A DNA stretch of 64,000 nucleotides from Rhodococcus triatomae (lineage in GTDB: Bacteria > Actinomycetota > Actinomycetes > Mycobacteriales > Mycobacteriaceae). Shown here in pieces: positions 40,339 through 48,981 of the stretch. The first letter of the stretch is position 1; each line of letters starts with the position of its first letter. The DNA lies in NCBI RefSeq assembly GCF_014217785.1, contig NZ_CP048814.1:1798001-1862000 (forward strand). The letters run 5' to 3'. The notes beneath the pieces are model-generated. The model saw nothing but the letters and a program-made list of their open reading frames with translations, was not told the DNA's origin and did not search any database. The position numbers and the translations under genes were made by a program.

Positions 40339-40452
40339 CGCGTTGCGACGCGCACACCGCGAATGAAACCCCGCCGTTCGCCCCGCTTCGCACGTAGAGT
40401 TACTGAACTGTCACTCCAGTACTACGCTCGCCCCCCGAGTCGAGGAGACGTC

Positions 40453-41436
40453 ATGACGACCGGAAATTCCGACGACGACAAGTACGGCGCCCCCGATCCG
40501 GAAGGCACACCACCTTCCGGTGGCACACCGCCACCGCCGCCGCCTCCACCGCCGGGCGGATACCCACCACCCGGCGGATACCCTCCACCCCCGCAGGGTG
40601 GCGGTTACCCACCGCCGGGGGGCTACCCGCCTCCACCCCCGCAGGGTGGCGGTTACCCACCGCCGGGGGGCTACCCGCCTCCACCGCAGCAGGGTGGTGG
40701 CTATCCACCACCGCCTCCACCGCCACCCGGCGGATACCCACCCCCACCCCCGGTCTCCGGGTACGGCGCACCGACACCGAGCAGCCTGTCGGTGGGTGAC
40801 GCGATCAGCTACGGCTGGAGCAAGTTCACCAAGAACTGGTTGGTGTGGGTCGGTATCGGCCTCATTTTCTGGCTGATCCAGGCACTTGTCGGCCTGCTGA
40901 ATCCCAACTTCAGCTTCGACACGGACTCCGCGAGCGGCTCGACGATGGCCGCGTTCTCGATATGGGGCATACTCGTCAGCCTCATCGGTGCGGTGATCGG
41001 CATCCTGATCCAGGCCGCGATGGTTCGCGGCGCCCTGCACGAATTGGACGGAAACAAGCCGGTCATCGGCTCGTTCTTCCAGTTCACCAATGTCGCCGCG
41101 ATATTCATCGCCGCGATCCTGGTCGGCATCCTGACGACGATCGGCTTCATCCTGTTGATCATCCCCGGCCTGGTGGTGCTCTTCTTCACCTGGTGGACAA
41201 TGCAATTCGTCATCGACCAGGAGCAGGACGCGATCACCGCGATCAAGTCCAGCTTCCGGACGATCTCGCAGAATGCGGGAACCCTGTTCCTGCTCGCTCT
41301 CGCGCTCGTCGGCATCAACATCGTCGGCGCGCTGCTCTGCGGCATCGGCCTCCTGGTCACCACCCCGGTGACTCTGATCGCGTCGACCTACGCGTACCGG
41401 CTGGTCACGGGACGGTTCATCTCCGCTCCCGCGTGA
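40453..41436 (+). CDS. Membrane protein with a PPPxGGY repeat tail (YciC/glycerophosphoryl diester-like membrane domain)
   Basis: 327 residues. The first 110 residues are almost only Pro, Gly and Tyr with repeated PPPGGYPPPP units; the remainder has four to five membrane helices starting with SVGDAISYGWSKFTKNWLVWV and containing GGL-type loops (IIPGLVVLFFTWWTMQFVIDQE), typical of actinobacterial membrane proteins of unknown function. GAGGAG lies before the ATG. The tail probably makes protein contacts at the cytoplasmic face. Confidence 0.83.
   Translation: MTTGNSDDDKYGAPDPEGTPPSGGTPPPPPPPPPGGYPPPGGYPPPPQGGGYPPPGGYPPPPPQGGGYPPPGGYPPPPQQGGGYPPPPPPPPGGYPPPPPVSGYGAPTPSSLSVGDAISYGWSKFTKNWLVWVGIGLIFWLIQALVGLLNPNFSFDTDSASGSTMAAFSIWGILVSLIGAVIGILIQAAMVRGALHELDGNKPVIGSFFQFTNVAAIFIAAILVGILTTIGFILLIIPGLVVLFFTWWTMQFVIDQEQDAITAIKSSFRTISQNAGTLFLLALALVGINIVGALLCGIGLLVTTPVTLIASTYAYRLVTGRFISAPA
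40594..40689. repeat. 48-bp tandem repeat inside the proline-rich coding region
   Basis: Two nearly identical consecutive 48-bp copies starting at 40594 and 40642 encode 16-residue units of the QGGGYPPPGGYPPPPP type. The number is a multiple of three, so changes in copy number would keep the frame. Confidence 0.8.
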
Positions 41437-41472
41437 TCTTCCGAGGGTGCGGCCCCGAGCCTGCACCCTCCC

Positions 41473-41525
41473 CGGATGAATGGCACTTTCATCGCCTCTG
41501 AGGCGATGAAAGTGCCATTCATCCG
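41473..41525. terminator. Perfect 25-bp hairpin
   Basis: The arms 41473-41497 and 41501-41525 are fully complementary around a 3-nt centre, 36 bp after the proline-rich membrane protein stop. This is a likely intrinsic terminator, separating it from the following RDD gene. Confidence 0.8.
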
Positions 41526-41616
41526 TTTCGGCGGGGGTACACGACACCTCACCAGTCACAGTGTGTGCGTAGAGTAACGCCGGTCATTCGAGACACACGG
41601 AGGGGAACCAACACAT

Positions 41617-42273
41617 ATGACGACCGGTGGATTCGATCCGAATCAGGGTCAGAACTTCAACCAGCAGCCGCACCAGCAGTTCGGCCAGCAGACCTACGGG
41701 CAGGCGGCGCCCGGTCAGGACCAGTTCGGGCAGCAGCCCGGCTACGGTCAGCCCGGCCCGCAGTTCGGCGGCCAGCCCCCGTACGGCCAGGCTCCGGCCG
41801 GTGGCCCGTACCCCGGCGCCGGTCCGGCTCGCCCGGGTGAACTCGGTGCCCGATTCGGCGCACGGTTCATCGACGGCCTGATCCTGCTGATCCCGCTCCT
41901 GTTCGTGAACGGGATCCTCGTGTTCACCATCGGCGGTTTCGTCGGCAGCTTCCTCGGTGCCGTGGTCACCGCGGCCGGGACGATCGGCTACTTCGTCCTC
42001 ATGGAGACCACTCGCGGCCAGTCCGTCGGCAAGATGGTCTTCAAGCTGCACGTCCTCGGCCCGGACGGCGGCCTCCCCACCCAGCAGCAGTCGCTGATCC
42101 GCAACGCGTTCTACGCGATCAGCGTCCTCGGCTCGCTGCCGATCATCGGGTTCCTGTTCGGCCTGGTCGGGATCGCGGTGTGGATCGTGATCGCCGTCAC
42201 GATCAACTCCAGCCCCACCAAGCAGGGCAAGCACGACGAGCTCGCGGGCGGCACCCGGGTCGTCCAGGCCTGA
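41617..42273 (+). CDS. RDD-family membrane protein
   Basis: 218 residues. A Gln/Gly/Pro-rich N-terminal tail (to about 75) precedes the RDD domain: GELGARFGARFIDGLILLIPLL with the conserved Arg and Asp, a second helix and ETTRGQSVGKMVFKLHVLGPDGG. RDD proteins are small membrane proteins, some linked to ion exchange; no specific role is assigned. Both this and the preceding gene begin MTTG and carry low-complexity tails. Confidence 0.88.
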   Translation: MTTGGFDPNQGQNFNQQPHQQFGQQTYGQAAPGQDQFGQQPGYGQPGPQFGGQPPYGQAPAGGPYPGAGPARPGELGARFGARFIDGLILLIPLLFVNGILVFTIGGFVGSFLGAVVTAAGTIGYFVLMETTRGQSVGKMVFKLHVLGPDGGLPTQQQSLIRNAFYAISVLGSLPIIGFLFGLVGIAVWIVIAVTINSSPTKQGKHDELAGGTRVVQA

Positions 42274-42299
42274 CCTGACCGCGCCCACCGCGCCACCCC

Positions 42300-42353
42300 A
42301 CGACTGCGGGCGCGAGTGCACCGATTCGGTGAACTCGCGCCCGCAGTCGTTTT
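42300..42353 (+). terminator. Intrinsic terminator after the RDD gene
   Basis: The 25-nt arms 42300-42324 and 42326-42350 pair with one mismatch, and a T-run (42350-42353) follows, so this has the canonical stem plus U-tract. It ends 9 bp before the yhhQ start codon. Confidence 0.85.
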
Positions 42354-42362
42354 AGTGCTTGG

Positions 42363-43121
42363 ATGTCGGGCGTGAATCCCTCGGATCAGGCAGAAAGCTC
42401 GGAGCAGGCAGAGAAGACGCCGACGCACGCGACCTTCGCCGACGTCAGTCGCAGCTACTACCCGACGTTCGTCGCGCTCTTCACCGCGACGCTGCTGATC
42501 TCGAATATCTGCGCGACCAAGGGGGTCGCGTTCTTCGAGGGCGCCGAGTTCGCGCTGGGGCCGATCCAGATCCTGCCGATCATCACCGACGGTGGGTTCT
42601 TCCTGTTCCCGCTGGCGTACATCATCGGCGACGTCCTGAGCGAGGTCTACGGTTTCAAGGCCGCTCGCCGGGCCATCTTCCTCGGCTTCGGCGCCCTGAT
42701 CCTCGGTGCGCTCTGCTTCTGGCTGCTCCTGGCGCTGCCCCCGGCCGACTTCTACGAGAACCAGTCGGCGCTGGAGTCCGTCGTCGGGGTGTATCCGCGC
42801 CTGCTGCTCGCCGGGCTCGCCGGGTACCTGGTGGGCCAGCTGCTCAACTCCGCGACCCTGGTGCTCATCAAGGAGCGCACGAAGGAAAAGCACCTGTGGG
42901 CCCGGCTCATCGGGTCCACCGTCGTCGGCGAGTTCGCGGACACACTCATCTTCTGCTCCATCGCCGCAGGCGCCATCGGAATCGACTCCTGGAGCACGTT
43001 CTTCAACTACCTGATCGTCGGCTTCCTGTGGAAGACGCTCATCGAGGTCGTCGTCATGCCCGTCACCTACCTGGTGATCGGGTACGTCAAGAAGAACGAA
43101 CCGACCTACCGGCCCGCGTAG
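42363..43121 (+). CDS. yhhQ: Queuosine precursor transporter (YhhQ/QPTR family)
   Basis: 252 residues, six to seven membrane helices. LLISNICATKG near residue 45, ITDGGFFLFPLAYIIGDVLSEVYGF (in parts) and the late STVVGEFADTLIFCSIA are the signatures of COG1738 proteins, which import queuine-type 7-deazaguanines (preQ0/preQ1/queuine). It overlaps the convergent tgt gene by 16 bp, supporting salvage of the queuosine base. The start lies only 9 bp behind a strong terminator, so its promoter must overlap that hairpin or it is made by read-through. Confidence 0.9.
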   Translation: MSGVNPSDQAESSEQAEKTPTHATFADVSRSYYPTFVALFTATLLISNICATKGVAFFEGAEFALGPIQILPIITDGGFFLFPLAYIIGDVLSEVYGFKAARRAIFLGFGALILGALCFWLLLALPPADFYENQSALESVVGVYPRLLLAGLAGYLVGQLLNSATLVLIKERTKEKHLWARLIGSTVVGEFADTLIFCSIAAGAIGIDSWSTFFNYLIVGFLWKTLIEVVVMPVTYLVIGYVKKNEPTYRPA

Positions 43122-44389
43122 AAGCGGCCGAGCGTCTCCGCCTTGAACTCGTCGAAGCGCCCGGCGTCGATGCTGTCGCGGATGTCGTCCACGAGCCGGA
43201 CGGTGAACCGCTCGTTGTGGATCGTGCACAGCGTCGAGGCGAGCATCTCCTTCGCCTTGAACAGGTGGTGGAGGTACGCCCGGGTGTAGTGCGCGCAGGT
43301 GTAGCAGTCGCAGTTCTCGTCGATCGGGGTGAAGTCCCGACGAAACCGGCTGGTGTTGATGTTGAACCGGCCGTCGGGGTGGTAGATCGCGGCGTTGCGC
43401 GCCACCCGGGACGGGTTGACGCAGTCGAACGTGTCGGCGCCGTTCTCGACGGCGACGAAGAAGTCGTCCGGCTCGCTGATGCCGAGCATGTGGCGCGGCT
43501 TGTGTTCGGGGAGTTCCTCACTGCACCAGCGCACGATCGTCCCGAGGTTGTCCTTCTCGAGAGCCCCGCCGATGCCGTACCCGTCGAAGCCGCGGCCGGT
43601 CTCACCGGTGAGCGACTCGAGGCCCCGGCAGGCACGGCGGCGCAGGTCCTCGTACTGCGCGCCCTGGACGACGCCGAACAGCGCCTGGTAGGGGCGATGG
43701 GTGCGGGCGGCGGTGAGTTTCTCGTGCTCGGCGATGCAGCGCACCGCCCAGGCCTGGGTGCGCTCGACCGACTGTTCCTGGTACTCCCGGGTGTTGAACA
43801 GGGTGGTGAGTTCGTCGAACGCGAAGATGATGTCCGCGCCGAGCTGATGCTGGATCTGCATGGACACTTCCGGCGTGAACCGGTGCCGGGAGCCGTCGAG
43901 GTGCGACTTGAAGGTGACGCCGTCGTCGTCTACGGTCGCGAGCCGCTCCTTGCCCGCCGCGATCACCTCGTCGGAACGCACCCCGACGTGCTCCATCGCG
44001 AGCACCTTCTTGAACCCGACTCCCAGCGACATCACCTGGAATCCACCGCTGTCGGTGAACGTCGGCCCGTCCCAGTTCATGAACGCGCCCAGTCCGCCGG
44101 CCTCGTCGACGATGTCCGGCCCCGGTTGCAGGTACAGGTGGTAGGCGTTCGCGAGGAGGGACTGCGCGCCGAGTTCCTTCATCGACTCCGGCAGCACCGC
44201 TTTGACCGTGGCCTTCGTCCCCACCGCCACGAACGACGGTGTCCGGATGTCGCCGTGGGGCGTGTGGATCACGCCGGTGCGGCCCAACTGTCCGTCCAGC
44301 CGGGTGCCGATCGTGAAGAACGGGTCGGAAGGCGTCGGGGGCGGGGACGTCGGTGTGGCGGACGAATCGGGTACTGCGGCAGGGCTCAC
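43106..44389 (-). CDS. tgt: tRNA-guanine (queuine-type) transglycosylase
   Basis: 427 residues. It exchanges guanine 34 of Asp/Asn/His/Tyr tRNAs for a 7-deazaguanine. The general acid/base Asp of FTDSGGFQVMSL, the nucleophile Asp in DTFDCVNPSR and the zinc site CDCYTC...H are present. The pocket residue that is Cys in preQ1-using bacterial enzymes (FDEC) is Leu here (AFDELTT), so the substrate may be queuine or another salvaged base. The start is a GTG. It pairs with yhhQ; no preQ1 synthesis genes are in this window. Confidence 0.93.
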   Translation of the reverse strand: MSPAAVPDSSATPTSPPPTPSDPFFTIGTRLDGQLGRTGVIHTPHGDIRTPSFVAVGTKATVKAVLPESMKELGAQSLLANAYHLYLQPGPDIVDEAGGLGAFMNWDGPTFTDSGGFQVMSLGVGFKKVLAMEHVGVRSDEVIAAGKERLATVDDDGVTFKSHLDGSRHRFTPEVSMQIQHQLGADIIFAFDELTTLFNTREYQEQSVERTQAWAVRCIAEHEKLTAARTHRPYQALFGVVQGAQYEDLRRRACRGLESLTGETGRGFDGYGIGGALEKDNLGTIVRWCSEELPEHKPRHMLGISEPDDFFVAVENGADTFDCVNPSRVARNAAIYHPDGRFNINTSRFRRDFTPIDENCDCYTCAHYTRAYLHHLFKAKEMLASTLCTIHNERFTVRLVDDIRDSIDAGRFDEFKAETLGRFYAGR

Positions 44390-44466
44390 CTGTGCATCTT
44401 TTCACGTGGCGCATCCGACGCCCCGCTTCGCCTGACCGCGCTCGGTTCTGCGGCTAGCGTTGGGGC

Positions 44467-44844
44467 ATGAGCATCTCCGAGATCGCCACCGTCCTCGCCT
44501 GGAAGGACGCCCTCGCCGACAACGACGTGGACACCCTGCTGAACCTGTCGAGCACCGACATCGAGGTCGGCGGCGCCGACGGCGCGAGCCAGGGCCTCGA
44601 CGTACTGCGCGAGTGGGCCACCGGCGCCGGGCTCACGCTCTCGGTGGGCCGGATGTTCGAACACGAAGGCATCGTCGTCGCCGAGGTCACGGAGACCTGG
44701 GGAACGGACCAGGACGGTCCGACGCCGGGGGCCGCTGCGTTCCGTGTCGTCGACGACCAGGTGACCTCGATCTTCCGGCACCCCGATCTCCCGGCCGCGT
44801 TCGCCGCCACGGGATTGACCGAGAAGGACCTCTTCGAGGGCTGA
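44467..44844 (+). CDS. Nuclear transport factor 2-like protein
   Basis: 125 residues. SEIATVLAWKDALADNDVDTLLNL, a DIEVGGADGASQGLDVLREW middle and a short sheet ending VVDDQVTSIFRHPDL fit a small NTF2-fold protein. No catalytic residues can be assigned. It ends 66 bp before the P-type ATPase start. Confidence 0.78.
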   Translation: MSISEIATVLAWKDALADNDVDTLLNLSSTDIEVGGADGASQGLDVLREWATGAGLTLSVGRMFEHEGIVVAEVTETWGTDQDGPTPGAAAFRVVDDQVTSIFRHPDLPAAFAATGLTEKDLFEG

Positions 44845-44910
44845 TCCCGAACGGGCGGGGGCGGGCACGACTCCGTGGCCGTTGCGCGAATCGCAGAAGG
44901 GCAGGCACGA

Positions 44911-47625
44911 GTGACACGCAGCTGGCACACCCGCACGGTCGGGGACGTCACCCGGGAACTCGACGTCGATCCGGCCCGCGGCCTCGACGCCGCCGCCGTG
45001 GAGCGGCGCAGCGCGCAGTACGGGCCGAACCTGCTCGCCGAGGCACCCTCGGACCCGGCGTGGCGGAAGGTGCTGCGTCTTCTCGCGGACAAGATGACGA
45101 TCGTCCTGATCGTCGCGGCCGTGGTCAGCGCCACGGTGTCCCGCGAATGGGAGACCCCCGTCGTCATCCTCGCCGTGATCACCCTCAACACGGTGCTCAA
45201 CTACGTGCAGGAGGCACGTGCCGAATCCAGCCTGCAGGCCTTGCGGGACATGTCGATCGCGCAGTCGCGGGTTCGTCGCGACGGCGTCGAGCAGCGGATC
45301 CCGCGGGCCGAACTGGTGCCGGGCGATGTCGTACTGCTCGAGGCCGGTGACGCCGTCCCCGCGGACGGTCGCGTCGTCGATGCCGCCCGCTTGCAGGTGG
45401 CCGAATCCGCGCTGACCGGCGAATCCCAGCCGGTCGACAAGTCCACCGACGCGCTCGACGACCCGGACCTGCCGATCGGCGACCACACCGACATGCTGTT
45501 CATGAACACCGAGGTCACCCGCGGCCGGGCCGCGATGGTGGTCACCGGCACCGGGATGGACACCGAGATCGGTTCCATCGCCACCCTCCTGGGCGGTGCG
45601 GGGATCGCGAAGACTCCGCTGCAACGCCGGATCGACCGGCTCGCAATGGTCCTCACGACGGTCGCTCTCGTCGTCGTGACCGTGGTGTTCGTTCTCGGGC
45701 TGCTGCGCGGGCAGTCCTGGTCGGATCTGCTGATCACGGCCGTGTCCCTGGCGGTCGCGACCATCCCGGAAGGATTGACCGCGGTCGTGGCGTTCACCCT
45801 GGCCATGGGTGCCTCCCGGCTCGCCAAGCGCGGTGCCATCATCAAACAGCTCGGCGCGGTCGAAACCCTGGGCAGCACCACGCACATCGCAACCGACAAG
45901 ACCGGAACACTGACTCTCAACGAGATGACGGTGCGCCGCCTGGACATCGCCGGCCGACGGTTCCGGGTGTCCGGTCAGGGCTACTCCACCGACGGCAAGA
46001 TCCTCTCCGTCGACGAGCAGCCACTGCCCGACCTGCGCCGGGCCTTTCTCGCGATGGGACTGTGCAACGACGCGTCGGTCTCGGACGGCAAGCTCGTCGG
46101 CGACCCCACCGAGGGCGCGCTGGTGGTGCTCGCCGAGAAGGGCGGCATCGACGTCGCCGGTGCCCGGCAGACCTATCCCCGGATCGCGGAGGTGCCGTTC
46201 GACTCCGAATACAAGTTCATGGCGACCTTCCACCGGCACACCGATCCCGACGAGGGGGTGCGGTGCTACGCGAAGGGCGCACCGGGCGTGCTGCTGAGGC
46301 GGGCCACCCGCCTGCGCACCGAGGCCGGTGACCGCGAGATCACCGACGACGACCGTGCCCGCATCCTCGCGGACGTCGAGTCCCTCGCCGGAGAGGGACT
46401 GCGCACCCTGATGATCGCGGGGCGCACGTTCGAGGGCGCGGTCTCCCGCGAGACCGAACGGCTCGAGGACATCGTCGGGGACCTCACCGTCTATGCGGTC
46501 GTCGGCATCCTCGACCCGCCCCGGACGGAGGCCGCGGAGGCGATCGAGACGGCGCACGGTGCGGGCATCGCCGTACACATGATCACCGGCGACCACCTCA
46601 CCACGGCGTCGGCGATCGCCCACGATCTGGGGATCGGTGGCGAGGCGGTGTCCGGTACGGATCTGGACGCCATCGGAGACGACGAACTACGTTCCGTCGC
46701 CGGCGGATACGGCGTGCTGGCCCGAGTCGCACCCGAGCACAAGATCCGCTACGTGAAGGCGTTGCAGTCGGGCGGTCAGGTGGTCGCGATGACCGGCGAC
46801 GGCGTCAACGACGCTCCCGCGCTCAAACAGGCGGACATCGGCATCGCCATGGGCATCACGGGCACCGACGTCTCCAAGGGCGCGGCGAAGATGATCCTCA
46901 CCGACGACAATTTCGCCACCATCGTCGCCGCGGTCGAGGAAGGCCGCGGCATCTACGCCAACATCATCAAGTTCGTGAAGTTCCAGCTCACCACGGCCTG
47001 GGGTTTCGTGCTGATCTTCCTCACCGCCGGCGTGCTCGGGCTGGCGGGCGGGGCGCCGTTCACCGCGCTGCAGATCCTGTGGGTCAACATCATCATGGAC
47101 GGCCCGCCCGCACTGGCGCTGGGCGTGGACCCGACCGAGCGGGACACGATGAAGCAGAAGCCGCGGCCGCCGGACGAGCAACTGTTGAACCGTGGTCGGC
47201 TGCAACGCATTCTCACGATGGGTGTACTCATGGCCGTCGGCACGCTGTCCGTGCTGCACTGGGGGCCCGACCTGTTCCCGGAGAGCGCCGACGACCCACT
47301 GTTCGCCACCACCCTCGCCTTCACGACGTTCGTGTTCTACCAGGTGTTCAACCTGCTCAACGTGCGCTCGGAGAAGCGCTCGGTGTTCTCGATGCAGACG
47401 TTCACCAACCACACCATCTGGATCGCCCTGATCGGCGTGATCCTCCTGCAGATCGCGGCCGTCAATCTCGAAGCGCTGCAGCGGTTCTTCGATACGACCG
47501 CACTGACGTCGACTCAGTGGCTGTTCGCCGTCGCGGTGGGCTCCACGGCGCTGTGGGGCGACGAGCTGGTCAAGGCCTTTCTCCGTGCCGCCGACCGTCG
47601 TTCTACCGATCGGGCGCCGGTGTGA
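44911..47625 (+). CDS. P2-type cation-transporting ATPase (calcium ATPase-like)
   Basis: About 904 residues. Actuator TGES (ALTGESQPVDKS), the phosphorylation site DKTGTLT, nucleotide-binding KGAPGVLL, and hinge GDGVNDAPALK are all present. Membrane motifs VATIPEGLTAVV in M4 and NIIMDGPPALALGVDP in M6 resemble SERCA/PMR1-type calcium or manganese pumps more than heavy-metal P1B ATPases; no N-terminal metal domain is present. The GTG at 44911 follows an AGG-rich site; a GTG at 44875 would add 12 residues. The 3' end overlaps the convergent CNNM gene by 23 bp. Confidence 0.92.
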   Translation: MTRSWHTRTVGDVTRELDVDPARGLDAAAVERRSAQYGPNLLAEAPSDPAWRKVLRLLADKMTIVLIVAAVVSATVSREWETPVVILAVITLNTVLNYVQEARAESSLQALRDMSIAQSRVRRDGVEQRIPRAELVPGDVVLLEAGDAVPADGRVVDAARLQVAESALTGESQPVDKSTDALDDPDLPIGDHTDMLFMNTEVTRGRAAMVVTGTGMDTEIGSIATLLGGAGIAKTPLQRRIDRLAMVLTTVALVVVTVVFVLGLLRGQSWSDLLITAVSLAVATIPEGLTAVVAFTLAMGASRLAKRGAIIKQLGAVETLGSTTHIATDKTGTLTLNEMTVRRLDIAGRRFRVSGQGYSTDGKILSVDEQPLPDLRRAFLAMGLCNDASVSDGKLVGDPTEGALVVLAEKGGIDVAGARQTYPRIAEVPFDSEYKFMATFHRHTDPDEGVRCYAKGAPGVLLRRATRLRTEAGDREITDDDRARILADVESLAGEGLRTLMIAGRTFEGAVSRETERLEDIVGDLTVYAVVGILDPPRTEAAEAIETAHGAGIAVHMITGDHLTTASAIAHDLGIGGEAVSGTDLDAIGDDELRSVAGGYGVLARVAPEHKIRYVKALQSGGQVVAMTGDGVNDAPALKQADIGIAMGITGTDVSKGAAKMILTDDNFATIVAAVEEGRGIYANIIKFVKFQLTTAWGFVLIFLTAGVLGLAGGAPFTALQILWVNIIMDGPPALALGVDPTERDTMKQKPRPPDEQLLNRGRLQRILTMGVLMAVGTLSVLHWGPDLFPESADDPLFATTLAFTTFVFYQVFNLLNVRSEKRSVFSMQTFTNHTIWIALIGVILLQIAAVNLEALQRFFDTTALTSTQWLFAVAVGSTALWGDELVKAFLRAADRRSTDRAPV

Positions 47626-48886
47626 TGAGAATTCGGTCGATCCGTCGACGGTTGACGCTGAGCACCTTCAACTCGTAGCCGGGGATGTCGACGGTGTCAC
47701 CCGCATCCGGTATGCGGCCCAGCCGGTCGATGAGGAACCCCGCGACCGTCTCGTAATCGCCTTCGGGCAGCTCGATTCCGGTGAGCCGGCCGAACTCCTG
47801 CAGGATCAGCCCCCCGTCCACCCGGACCGTGTCCCCTGCCCGCAGGACGGCGTCCTCCGGCTCGATCCGCGAATCGAACTCGTCGTAGATCTCGCCGACG
47901 ACCTCCTCCACCAGATCCTCGAGCGTGATGATCCCGGCGGTGCCGCCGTACTCGTCGATCACGAGCGCGATGTGATGATTCCCGCTGCGCATGATCGACA
48001 GCGCCTGCAGGACGCGGTTGGTGCTGGGCAGCGCGAGGATCACCCGGGCCAAGTCCACCACCCGCGCCTCGTCGCTTCCCCCGAGAAGGTCCCGGATGTG
48101 CACGAAACCCACGATGTCGTCGACGGATTCGCGGGTGACCGGGAACCTCGAGTACGGGAGCCGGCCGACCCGATCCCGCGCCGGGCCGAGTGGCAGGTCC
48201 GCGGGCAGGAACTCCACCTCGGTACGTGGCCGCATCACCTCACGGAGCGAGCGGTCGCTCGCACCCAGCACATCGGAGAGGATGGCACGGCTGCCCGCCG
48301 TCAATCCGTGCGTGTCGGTGACCATGTACTGCAGCTCCTCAGTGCTCATCTCCTCCGACTTGGCGTCCGGGTCGCCGCCGAGCAGCCGCACCACCAGGTT
48401 CGTCGACATCGACAGCAGCCAGATCACCGGACGCATGAGGCCCGCGAACAGATTCAGTGGGGGCGCGAGGATGCGGGTGAACCCCATGGCTCGTTGCATG
48501 GCCAGACGTTTGGGCACCAACTCGCCGAGCACCAGGGACAGGTACGCGATGAGCAGGGTCATTCCGATGAACGCGACGGTTGCCGCGGCCGTCGGCGAGA
48601 GCCCGGCGCCCTCGAGGATCGGCGCGACGTCCGGCGCGAGGGTGGATGCCCCGTAGGCCGCGGAGAAGAAGCCGGACAGGGTGACGCCGATCTGGACCGC
48701 GGACAGGAACCGGTTGGGGTTGCGGGCCAGGCTCGCGATCCGCTCACCCCGCGCCCCCTCCTGCTCGAACTGCCGGATCTGCCCTTCCCGCAAGGAGACG
48801 AGGGCGAGTTCGGTTCCCGCGAACACGCCGCCGATCAGGACGAACAACAGGACGAGGCCGACGTTTCCGAGTGTCTCCGTGTCCAT
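47603..48886 (-). CDS. CNNM/CorC-type transporter-associated protein (DUF21-CBS-HlyC)
   Basis: 427 residues. The DUF21/CNNM membrane domain (1-190, with GVFAGTELALVSLRE and GELVPKRLAMQ) is followed by a CBS pair (MRPRTEVEFLPADLP and NHHIALVIDEYGGTAGIITLEDLVEEVVGEI) and the CorC_HlyC domain. The family exports Mg2+/Co2+ or regulates such transport; the old name hemolysin is not meant literally. ATG start. The 95-bp gap behind it shows no motif. Confidence 0.92.
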   Translation of the reverse strand: MDTETLGNVGLVLLFVLIGGVFAGTELALVSLREGQIRQFEQEGARGERIASLARNPNRFLSAVQIGVTLSGFFSAAYGASTLAPDVAPILEGAGLSPTAAATVAFIGMTLLIAYLSLVLGELVPKRLAMQRAMGFTRILAPPLNLFAGLMRPVIWLLSMSTNLVVRLLGGDPDAKSEEMSTEELQYMVTDTHGLTAGSRAILSDVLGASDRSLREVMRPRTEVEFLPADLPLGPARDRVGRLPYSRFPVTRESVDDIVGFVHIRDLLGGSDEARVVDLARVILALPSTNRVLQALSIMRSGNHHIALVIDEYGGTAGIITLEDLVEEVVGEIYDEFDSRIEPEDAVLRAGDTVRVDGGLILQEFGRLTGIELPEGDYETVAGFLIDRLGRIPDAGDTVDIPGYELKVLSVNRRRIDRILITPAPDR

Positions 48887-48981
48887 AGCGAGAATCTAGT
48901 GCAGGCGTCGGGTGTCGCGCGGTATTGCCGGCTGTCACACCTCAGCGACGCCGCAGCTGCCGGACCGCACCGGAATCCTGC

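Noticed and set aside
40540-40760. Repeats in the proline-rich gene as a CRISPR array
   Set aside because: The units are directly adjacent, in frame and without unique spacers, so they are coding tandem repeats.
44386-46623. A 745-codon open frame antisense to the P-type ATPase
   Set aside because: It covers all ATPase motifs on the other strand and has only low-complexity His/Gly/Asp-rich sequence.
47603-48886. Hemolysin as a literal function
   Set aside because: The DUF21-CBS-CorC_HlyC architecture belongs to metal-transport-associated CNNM/CorC proteins; the haemolysin label is historical.
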